A stretch of DNA of 64,000 nt from Thermogemmata fonticola (GTDB lineage Bacteria > Planctomycetota > Planctomycetia > Gemmatales > Gemmataceae). The translations under genes and the position numbers were made by a program. The notes under the pieces were generated by a model. It worked only from the letters and a program-made list of their open reading frames with translations. It was not told the DNA's origin and ran no database searches. The stretch is from the NCBI RefSeq assembly GCF_013694095.1, contig NZ_JACEFB010000002.1, positions 496,001-560,000 of the forward strand, in the 5' to 3' direction. Below, in pieces: positions 9,569 to 16,333 of this stretch; positions within the stretch are counted from its first letter, which is position 1, and every line of letters begins with the position of its first letter.

Positions 9569-10516
9569 TTACGCCGGAAACAAGCGGTGGAGCGGGATGG
9601 GATAGGGGCCGAGTTTGCCGCCGTAATTTCCCGCAGAAATCCGCACCACTCCCGGCTGGCACGCTGCGGTGATCCCCACCCGCATGGCTTCCTCCACGGC
9701 TGCCAGACTCAGCCCGTCGATGACAATCTCATATACCGCGTTGACGCCCTCCGGCAGCCGGCTTGCCACGCCGCCGCGGAGCGTGGGACAGTAGGCGTCG
9801 TTGGTGCTGGCTTTGAGCGCCTTGTACTTGCTCCCCACTTTGCTGCCGCTCCGCACGATCCCGCCGGGAAAAGGCAGGATCACCTCCGGAACTCGGCGGA
9901 TGGCCTGCACCGCGGCTTCCGCCGCCGCGAGGGCTGCTTCCTGCGACCGCCCCAAAATGAGGAAGTTGCCCCCAGCCACCCCCTTGACCGTCCCGAAGGT
10001 CTCCTCGCAAAGAAACTCCCCGTCCATCGTGGGGATGCGCCAGTAGCGCTTCCCGTCCAGATACTTGCTGAGTTGCCAGCCGTCGCCAAAATAGCGCAAG
10101 GCGCCGCCCACCTTGATCGACCGCGCCGGGTCGATCGGCAGGCCGTTGTAACACGCCGTGGTGGCACACGTCAGCACGCACTGAGCCACCCGGTTGACCA
10201 CGGCCTTCTGCAACGCATCCCGGCTGAAGGCGAACAGAAGCAGGCTGACACCGGGCCGTCCATCCGGCGTTTCCTGGGGGGATAACTCTCGCTCCAGGCC
10301 CGCTTCCGCATCGCATCCAATCACCGACGTCGCGTACCCCGTGGCGGCCTGAGCAGCAATCATCGCCCAGTGCGGCGACTGGGCCGTGATGATCAGCCGC
10401 GCGGCTGTCATCCCGAACGCTTCCGCAAATGTGTCCTCGATTTCTACCCCTTGCACAATTCGCATGGCCGCTTCCCGAACCGGTCCGGGAGTTGAGGGAG
10501 TCGTTGTGGCGTTCAT
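9569..10516 (-). CDS. ftr: Formylmethanofuran:tetrahydromethanopterin formyltransferase
   Basis: A 315-residue protein with strong Ftr/FhcD features: IEDTFAEAFGM near residue 26, TGYATSVIGCDAE near 78, GNFLILGRSQEAALAA near 195, FPGGIVRSGSKVGSKYK near 228 and a C-terminal GKLGPYPIPLHRLF. Ftr moves the formyl group between formyl-methanofuran and tetrahydromethanopterin. Among bacteria it is known in methylotrophs (FhcD) and planctomycetes, where it serves formaldehyde oxidation or formate metabolism. It is divergent from fmdD, with only 68 bp between the starts. The neighbouring fmdD/fmdB confirm the pathway. No fmdA or fmdC homologue lies in the window, so the complex must be completed from another locus. 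Confidence 0.92.
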   Translation of the reverse strand: MNATTTPSTPGPVREAAMRIVQGVEIEDTFAEAFGMTAARLIITAQSPHWAMIAAQAATGYATSVIGCDAEAGLERELSPQETPDGRPGVSLLLFAFSRDALQKAVVNRVAQCVLTCATTACYNGLPIDPARSIKVGGALRYFGDGWQLSKYLDGKRYWRIPTMDGEFLCEETFGTVKGVAGGNFLILGRSQEAALAAAEAAVQAIRRVPEVILPFPGGIVRSGSKVGSKYKALKASTNDAYCPTLRGGVASRLPEGVNAVYEIVIDGLSLAAVEEAMRVGITAACQPGVVRISAGNYGGKLGPYPIPLHRLFPA

Positions 10517-10584
10517 CCTTTGCTTCTCGTTGGCGGGATCACTACTAACATAACGATACGAGGGAAACCTGGGAGATTGCCCCG

Positions 10585-10971
10585 ATGCCTAGCCGCTACC
10601 TGCTCATCCCGATCCGCTCCAATAAACAAGGAGTGCAGGTCAATGTCGGCAAGGAGGGACCGGAATACCAGTCCCTGGTGACGGTGCTGACGATGCATCC
10701 GGAGGACGTGCGGGAGGCGGGATTGCAAGCGGGGCAGCCGGTGCGCGTGCGTACCGTCCACGGCGAGGCGGTGTTCGTCTGCCAGGAGGGAAATGTGCCA
10801 CGCGGGCTGCTCTTCGTGCCCTATGGTCCGCCGACCTGCCGCCTGATGGGGGGAGAGACCGACGGTACAGGCATGCCGACCTCCAAAGGGTGGGAAGTGG
10901 AGCTGGAACCGCTTTCCTCCTCCGAAGTGCTTCACTCGGAAGCCGGGACGATTCCCGGTGCCAACGGCTGA
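10585..10971 (+). CDS. fmdD: Formylmethanofuran dehydrogenase subunit D (molybdopterin dinucleotide-binding)
   Basis: A 128-residue protein, close to the size of archaeal FmdD/FwdD. LTMHPEDVREAGLQAGQPVRVRT is the molybdopterin-dinucleotide-binding double-psi beta-barrel signature, and GLLFVPYGPPTCRLMGGETDGTGMP matches the FwdD C-terminal region. In archaea this subunit completes the cofactor site of FmdB. FmdD is absent from the Methylobacterium FhcABCD complex, so its presence here argues for a true molybdo/tungsto-enzyme. GGGAG lies nine bases before the ATG. It leads the plus-strand group fmdD, a 42-residue ORF and fmdB. Confidence 0.88.
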   Translation: MPSRYLLIPIRSNKQGVQVNVGKEGPEYQSLVTVLTMHPEDVREAGLQAGQPVRVRTVHGEAVFVCQEGNVPRGLLFVPYGPPTCRLMGGETDGTGMPTSKGWEVELEPLSSSEVLHSEAGTIPGANG

Positions 10972-11016
10972 AGAAGAATAATGAGGCATAGGGGAACCTT
11001 GGGAGGAAAAAGCCTC

Positions 11017-11145
11017 ATGAAACCGACCGATCCGCAACTGGCCGCGCAGGAACAAGCAGGTTCGGCAGCGTGGGAGCAGATCGCTCCGGGACGTTTCATG
11101 CCTCGGCGTATTCGGGGCAGCTTCCGGGGCCGAGCTTTGGGGTGA
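11017..11145 (+). CDS. 42-residue small protein between fmdD and fmdB
   Basis: ATG 11017 is preceded by GGGAGG at 11001-11006 (ten-base spacing), one of the better ribosome sites in the window. The product ends in a strongly basic tail containing EQIAPGRFMPRRIRGSFRGR. It starts 45 bp after fmdD and ends 166 bp before fmdB, so it is probably in the same transcript. The charge pattern (acidic and Gln-rich N-half, Arg-rich C-half) suggests an RNA-, cofactor- or protein-binding peptide. No function is assigned; it could also be a leader peptide for fmdB. Confidence 0.5.
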   Translation: MKPTDPQLAAQEQAGSAAWEQIAPGRFMPRRIRGSFRGRALG

Positions 11146-11311
11146 ACCTTCGCCCTGCCGCCGTCCCGTGCGGACGTCCCCACCGAGGAAAGCTCCCCGC
11201 TGCACCGGCTCCCCTTGGCCCTATCCTACCCTGCGGTTAGCGATGCGCTGATGGGGCCGGATGATAGCACTCCAGCGGAACTGGCTTCGCCTTCCTGAAG
11301 GCTGAAACCTC

Positions 11312-12670
11312 ATGAATCCAACCCCCAAGGACGCACCGATGGAACTGACAGTGGTCAAAAATGCGGTTTGCACCTTCTGCGGCTGCGTTTGCGATGACAT
11401 CGAACTCCACGCTGATGGCCAGCGCATCGTCGAAACCAAACGAGCCTGCATCCTGGGGGAAGCCTGGTTCAAGCATCACACGGCGGAAAAACTCTATCCT
11501 CCCGCTCTCATCGACGGCCAGGAGGCCACGCTCGACGAGGCGATTGAGCTAGCCGCTGACATTCTCCACAAGGCCGACCTGCCGCTCATCTACGGCCTGA
11601 GCAACATCACCTGCGAAGCCCAGCGTGAGGCAGTCTGGCTGGCCGAGACTGTCGGCGCCGTCATCGACAGCCACACCTCGCTTTGACACGGCCCCACCGA
11701 AATCGCTGCCCAGTTGGGTGGCAAAGTCTCATGTACCCTGGGGGAAGTCAAAAATCGGGCCGACCTGATCATCTATTGGGGAGGCAACCCGGCAGAGTGC
11801 CATCCCCGGCACTTCACCCGTTACACGCTGACCCAGAAGGGGAAATTCACTCCCCGCGGGCGTAAGGACCGCACGATGGTCCTGGTCGATATTCGGGAAA
11901 CTCCTAGCTCCAAGGCCGCGGACATTTTCCTCCAGGTCCGGCCCGGCAAAGACTTCGAGGTCCTCACGACCTTGCGAGCCTTGATCAAGGGCCAGCCCGT
12001 GGATGCTGCCGCGGTGGCGGAAACTGGTCTGACTCTAGAACAGTTGCAGGACCTAGCCCAACGCATGAAAACGGCCCGCTTCGGCGTCCTTTTCTTCGGC
12101 ATGGGCCTGTCCATGACCCGCGGCAAGCACATGAATAGCGCCGCGGCCCTCACCCTTGCGGCGGAACTGAATGCCTTCACCAAATTCGTGGCCATGCCCA
12201 TGCGGGGTCATGGCAATGTCACCGGAGCGGATGTCGTCCTCCGCTACACCACGGCTTACCCCTTCGGTGTGTCCCTCTCCCGCGGCTATCCTCGCTTCAA
12301 CCCCGGCGAGTTCTCCACAATCGACTTGCTCGTGCGCGGAGATAATGACGCTACCCTGGTCCTCGGTGCGGATCCCGGTGCCACCATGCCCCAACCCGCT
12401 ATCGAACATCTCCGCCGCACACCCACCATCGTCCTGGACCCCAAGGTCACGTACACCAGCCGCCTGGCACGCGTGCACATTACCACCGCCGCCACTGGCA
12501 TCAGCGCGCCAGGGACTGTCTATCGCATGGATGAAATCCCCTTGCCCTTGCGGCCCATCCTCCGCTCGCCTTATCCGACGGACGAAGAAGTGGTCCGCCG
12601 CATCCGCCAAACCATTCAGCAGCGCCACGGCGGCTTCCTCCCCACCGCTGACCATCTCCAACTCGCTTGA
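11312..12670 (+). CDS. fmdB: Formylmethanofuran dehydrogenase subunit B, selenocysteine-containing (UGA at codon 125)
   Basis: The frame is continuous from ATG 11312 to 12670 except for one TGA at 11684-11686. Reading it as Sec gives a 452-residue protein, close to archaeal FwdB/FmdB (about 430). The N-terminus has cluster cysteines Cys20, Cys23, Cys27 and Cys46 (VCTFCGCVCDDIE and RACILGE), as in enzymes with a 4Fe-4S cluster. The TGA falls in HTSL-U-HGPTE, exactly where archaeal FwdB/FmdB carries the Cys or Sec that binds Mo or W. A downstream part beginning at 11714 is therefore not a separate gene. ATG 11339 has AAGGA seven bases upstream and may be the true start. A TGC-to-TGA sequencing error or a pseudogene would look the same, but all flanking motifs are intact. 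Confidence 0.88.
11684..11722 (+). promoter_or_regulatory. Selenocysteine UGA codon with candidate bacterial SECIS hairpin
   Basis: The UGA is at 11684-11686. GCTGCCC (11705-11711) pairs with GGGTGGC (11716-11722) through seven pairs, two of them wobble, around the loop AGTT. Bacterial SECIS elements lie directly after the UGA inside the coding region. The UGACACGGCCC context is also shared with the E. coli fdhF Sec site, as I remember it. The hairpin starts 18 bases after the UGA, somewhat farther than the 11 of fdhF. An alternative CCACC/GGTGG pairing is possible. Confidence 0.5.
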
Positions 12671-12864
12671 TCGATTGCCCCTCTCCAACTCGCTGAGCGA
12701 TCCTATACTCGCGGGATCGATTCGCCCCTGGGGTTGTGTTTCCCTGGGACGGGGCCAGCTTTTTTCGTTTTTTCATTGCCGCTCCCAGGCGTTCGGATTA
12801 GGCTTTCCTTCACCGTATCCCCCTAACTTCTTCGATTTCCTAACCTGATGCCAGGAGTGTGACC

Positions 12865-14382
12865 ATGACGCCACGACGCCTCTTCCTGTGGGTGCTGGTC
12901 TGGGTGTGGCTGGCCCCGCCACTGCGAGCTGAAGTCGAGCCTCATCCCATCTTTTCCGACCACATGGTTCTCCAGCAAGGCACGCCCTTGCGGGTGTGGG
13001 GGAAAGCCAAACCCGGAGAAAAGATCACCGTGCGTCTGGAGCGGGAAGGCCAGCCTGTGGCCACGGCCATGGCGACTGCCGATGACAAAGGACGCTGGAG
13101 TGTGGAACTGCCTGCTCAGAAAGCCGGCACCGGCTTCACCCTGACCGTGCAAGGACAGAACACCGTCACCTTCAAGAATGTGGCCGTGGGCGAAGTCTGG
13201 ATCTGCTCCGGTCAATCGAACATGCAATGGGAGCTGTGGAGACTCACGCGGAATGATCAGGGGAAGAAAGTGGCGGCCCAGGCCAAGCATCCCAATATCC
13301 GCCTCTTCACCATGCCGCGCCGCCCCGCTCTGACCCCTCAGGAAGATTTCCCCGTCTTGAAGATCAAAATGCAACGTGACAAGGAATATGACGTGGTCTT
13401 CGGCCAATGGCAGGAATGTACCCCGGAAACCGCCTATGAGTTCTCGGCAGTCGCCTACTTCTTTGGCCGCGATCTGGAAAAAGCCCTCAACGTGCCCATC
13501 GGCTTGATCGCTACCAACTGGGGCGGTACCGTCTGCGAAGCCTGGACCAGCCTGGAAGCCCTGGAGAGTGTACCGGACCTCAAATACCTGGCCGATCGCG
13601 CTCGCCAAGCCCAGCAAAGCCCGCCGCAGAAAAAAGGCCTCAATCCCAACATTCCCACGGTCCTCTTCAATGGCATGATCCACCCCTTGCTCAAGTTCCC
13701 CATCCGCGGCGCCATTTGGTACCAAGGTGAGTCCAACGCCCCGCGTGCCTACGAATACCGCACCCTCTATCCCACCATGATCCAGGACTGGCGCAAACGC
13801 TGGGGGCACGACTTTGCTTTCCTCGGCGTCCAGCTTGCTCCCTATTGGGATGGCAACTCTGAAGGCGTCCGCTATGCCGAGCTGCGGGATGCCCAATTGC
13901 ATGCCACTCGCGTGCTTCCTAAAGTCGGCCTGGCGGTCATTACCGATGTTGGCGAGGAAAAAGACATCCACCCGCAGCAGAAGGAACCCGTCGGCGCCCG
14001 CCTCGCCCTGGCCGCACGGGCCTTGGCTTACGGAGAAAAAATCGTCTACAGCGGTCCCATCTTCCGCGAAGCCAAATTTGACGGCAAAAAGGCCATTCTG
14101 AGCTTCGACCACGTCGGCAGCGGATTGGTGGCCAAGGATGGACCCCTGGTCGGCTTCACCGCCTGCGGCACCGATCAGGTCTTCAAACCGGCTCAGGCCG
14201 TCATCGAAGGCGACAAGGTCGTCGTCACTTGTGACGAGGTCGATCGGATTGTGGCTGTCCGCTACGGTTGGGTGAACTTCGCCAAACCCACCCTCAATCT
14301 CTTCAACAAAGAGGGTTTGCCCGCCTCGCCCTTCCGCACCGATGACTTCCCCCTGACCACGCAGGGCAAGCCAAAGAAGTGA
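12865..14382 (+). CDS. Secreted sialate O-acetylesterase family protein (SGNH-like)
   Basis: About 505 residues from ATG 12865 (AGGAG eight bases upstream; GTG 12859 is a weaker alternative). A signal peptide covers about residues 1-24 (FLWVLVWVWLAPPLRA). An IFSDHMVLQQ N-terminal strand and a small beta domain follow. The catalytic Ser is in GEVWICSGQSNMQWE, the substrate-loop motif in PIGLIATNWGGTVCEAW, and the catalytic Asp-His pair in TDVGEEKDIHPQQK. The family removes acetyl groups from sialic acids or, in planctomycetes, probably from acetylated plant and algal polysaccharides. The gene ends before a strong terminator and looks monocistronic. Confidence 0.88.
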   Translation: MTPRRLFLWVLVWVWLAPPLRAEVEPHPIFSDHMVLQQGTPLRVWGKAKPGEKITVRLEREGQPVATAMATADDKGRWSVELPAQKAGTGFTLTVQGQNTVTFKNVAVGEVWICSGQSNMQWELWRLTRNDQGKKVAAQAKHPNIRLFTMPRRPALTPQEDFPVLKIKMQRDKEYDVVFGQWQECTPETAYEFSAVAYFFGRDLEKALNVPIGLIATNWGGTVCEAWTSLEALESVPDLKYLADRARQAQQSPPQKKGLNPNIPTVLFNGMIHPLLKFPIRGAIWYQGESNAPRAYEYRTLYPTMIQDWRKRWGHDFAFLGVQLAPYWDGNSEGVRYAELRDAQLHATRVLPKVGLAVITDVGEEKDIHPQQKEPVGARLALAARALAYGEKIVYSGPIFREAKFDGKKAILSFDHVGSGLVAKDGPLVGFTACGTDQVFKPAQAVIEGDKVVVTCDEVDRIVAVRYGWVNFAKPTLNLFNKEGLPASPFRTDDFPLTTQGKPKK

Positions 14383-14460
14383 CCGCAGCGCCGACGGTTC
14401 CTCCGTGAACTGAAAAGCGGCCAAACCGCTAACGGCCTCCGTGAAGTCGCCCTCGTCCAA

Positions 14461-14501
14461 CCGCTGCCTACCGACCTGGTGCTCCAGGCAGCGGTTTTTT
14501 T
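14461..14501 (+). terminator. Rho-independent terminator after the esterase gene
   Basis: CCGCTGCCT (14461-14469) is a perfect 9-bp inverted repeat of AGGCAGCGG (14486-14494), followed by seven T at 14495-14501. Confidence 0.85.
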
Positions 14502-14646
14502 GCTGCCCGCCCCTTCGCTAAGGTTGTCCCCGGCGCCCTCTATCCCTCTCGTTCTCACGTTCCCTAGCAGCTTCTACGCCTCGCAGCAGTGTTCCTATCC
14601 GGCCATCGTTCAATAGTCCGATCCAGCATTCCGAGGAAAATCACAT

Positions 14647-14675
14647 TTGACTTGCCTCGTTTTATAGGACATAAT
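14647..14675 (+). promoter_or_regulatory. Promoter-like box 1 (TTGACT-N17-CATAAT)
   Basis: TTGACT at 14647 and CATAAT at 14670 are separated by 17 bases. The segment TTTATAGGACATA across the -10 recurs in box 2 at the same spacing from TTGAC. It lies in an AT-rich patch. Confidence 0.4.
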
Positions 14676-14858
14676 TTCACATAAACTTTCCCCATCCCGG
14701 CTAGATTCGGCTAAGGACAACGGCAACTCGGCGGAGTATAAGCCCTCTTGCCCTCAAGGAAGCCAAAAAGATAGCTCATGCGAGTGGAACAATTGGGACG
14801 GAAAATCCCAGAATTATAGGACTTTTCAGATTTCTGGAAAAAAAATGGAAAATTTTTC

Positions 14859-14887
14859 TTGACAGGCAGCGATTTATGGGACATATA
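14859..14887 (+). promoter_or_regulatory. Promoter-like box 2 (TTGACA-N17-CATATA)
   Basis: TTGACA at 14859 is a perfect -35, and CATATA lies 17 bases later. TTTATGGGACATA matches box 1 with one change. A third, shorter TTATAGGACTT lies at about 14815. The shared spacing suggests two promoters, or two operators, for one regulator. Confidence 0.45.
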
Positions 14888-14919
14888 TACAGTAAACAGG
14901 TGATCAGTTGAGAGAAGAC

Positions 14920-14976
14920 CTGGCCCCGTGGCAATGGCCAGTTTCTTCTAAGGCCCAGAAAGAGGGTTTGCTGGGC
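14920..14976 (+). promoter_or_regulatory. Two leader hairpins before a strong Shine-Dalgarno
   Basis: CTGGCC 14920-14925 pairs with GGCCAG 14936-14941, and GCCCAG 14953-14958 pairs with CTGGGC 14971-14976. Both lie downstream of box 2 and upstream of AAGGAGG (15001-15007) and ATG 15015. The ORF from that ATG is Arg/Gly-rich and runs antisense into the oxidoreductase after about 53 codons, so I do not call it a gene. The rest of 14502-15175 shows nothing I recognise. Confidence 0.35.
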
Positions 14977-15175
14977 TGAAACCTGACAGATGACAACGAA
15001 AAGGAGGCAGAACCATGATCACGGCGAATGCGGCACAGCGCGGGAAAGCGGCAACCCAATTGCCAGAGCGGCGGGGGGCGATCCGGGGAGCACAAACCAG
15101 CCGGTGGGGAGGTCGCTCTGTTGGTCGGGGGGGAGGAAGCGAGGCGGGGCGGCGGCGCGGCCAACAGAGGGGGAA

Positions 15176-16204
15176 TTATCCGGGTACGCCCGGAATGATG
15201 TCGAGCACGATTTTGCCGAAGTGGATCCCCCGGCGCATCGCTTCGAGTGCTGCGGGCAATTCCGGGAGCGGGAAACGGCGATCGATGACGGGGCGGAGGC
15301 GATGCTGCTGGAGGAAGACGAGCATGTCCTCGAACATTTTTCGGGAGCCGACGAAGATGCCCTGGAGCCGGACCGCTTTCATGAGGATCGGCATGGGGTC
15401 GATAGTTCCTCGGCCCGCCAGCACGCCAATCAAGGCGATGTACCCTCCGCGGCGCACCGCCCGCAGCGAGCGCTCCAGGGTGCCGGCACCGCCGACTTCC
15501 AGAACGATGTCCGCACCTTGTCCTTCCGTTTGTTCGCGGACCCACCGATCCCATTCCGGCACCGTGTGGTAATTGGCTGTGGCGTCCGCCCCCAATTGAG
15601 CAGCCCGTTCCCGCTTGTGTTCCTGGCCGGACAGCAGCAGCACGCGCGCTCCCATTGCTTTGGCCAACTGCAAGCCGAAGATGGACACGCCGCCCGTTCC
15701 CAGCAACAGGACCGTCTTACCCGGTCGGCATTCGCCGCTGATCAAGGCATTCCAGGCAGTCAAGGCCGCACAGGGCAGGGTGGCGGCGCTGGCGTAATCC
15801 CAATCCTCCGGCAGCGGCACAGCACCGGCCTGCTCGAGCAAGACATATTGGGCAAATGTCCCATCGCGATCGGCACCGAGAGTCGAGCGGGCCGCCGTGT
15901 CTGTCAGCGGGCCGTCCGCCCACTTCTGCATGAAGCAGCCGATGACCCGGTCGCCCACGCGGAAACGATCGACATCCGGCCCCACGGCGATGACTTCGCC
16001 GGCGCCATCCGAACCGAGGATGCGCGGCATCGACAAGCGAGGATTGTAGCTTCCTTCTACGATCAGAACGTCGCGATAGTTCACCGAGACCGCATGGAGC
16101 CGCACGAGAATCTGCCCCGCTGCGGGAACAGGAATCTCGCATTTGGTCCAGCGCAAATGCTCGGTTCCGAAACCGCCGTCGAGCACCCAAGCATGCATTG
16201 GCAT
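15176..16204 (-). CDS. Zinc-independent MDR oxidoreductase (quinone oxidoreductase/alcohol dehydrogenase-like)
   Basis: A 342-residue medium-chain dehydrogenase/reductase. The N-terminal GroES-like domain contains VSVNYRDVLIVEG and PRILGSDGAGEVIAVGPDVDRFRVGDRV. It lacks the structural four-Cys zinc lobe. The Rossmann domain has GKTVLLLGTGGVSIFGLQLAKAMGA with an NAD(P) glycine motif, and the C-terminal region has IHFGKIVLDI. It likely reduces quinones, enones or aldehydes with NADPH; the substrate is unknown. It is divergent from the kinase-WD40 gene with 129 bp between starts. Confidence 0.85.
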   Translation of the reverse strand: MPMHAWVLDGGFGTEHLRWTKCEIPVPAAGQILVRLHAVSVNYRDVLIVEGSYNPRLSMPRILGSDGAGEVIAVGPDVDRFRVGDRVIGCFMQKWADGPLTDTAARSTLGADRDGTFAQYVLLEQAGAVPLPEDWDYASAATLPCAALTAWNALISGECRPGKTVLLLGTGGVSIFGLQLAKAMGARVLLLSGQEHKRERAAQLGADATANYHTVPEWDRWVREQTEGQGADIVLEVGGAGTLERSLRAVRRGGYIALIGVLAGRGTIDPMPILMKAVRLQGIFVGSRKMFEDMLVFLQQHRLRPVIDRRFPLPELPAALEAMRRGIHFGKIVLDIIPGVPG

Positions 16205-16333
16205 CGCCTCCTCCGATTTCGGGGTGATTATAGGAATTGTCCTCTCGCGGAAGATGAGCCATGTGCTAAACTAGGACTTGGGCACCATGTCCTGCGGGAA
16301 GCACGCAGAGTTTTTTCAGGGACGTGCAGACCG

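Noticed and set aside
11714-12670. Separate downstream gene starting at TTG 11714
   Set aside because: It is in the same frame as the upstream part, begins inside conserved FmdB sequence and lies within the candidate SECIS hairpin.
14990-16333. Long N-terminal extension of the kinase-WD40 protein
   Set aside because: The frame is open only because it is antisense to the oxidoreductase; the kinase starts normally at ATG 16334.
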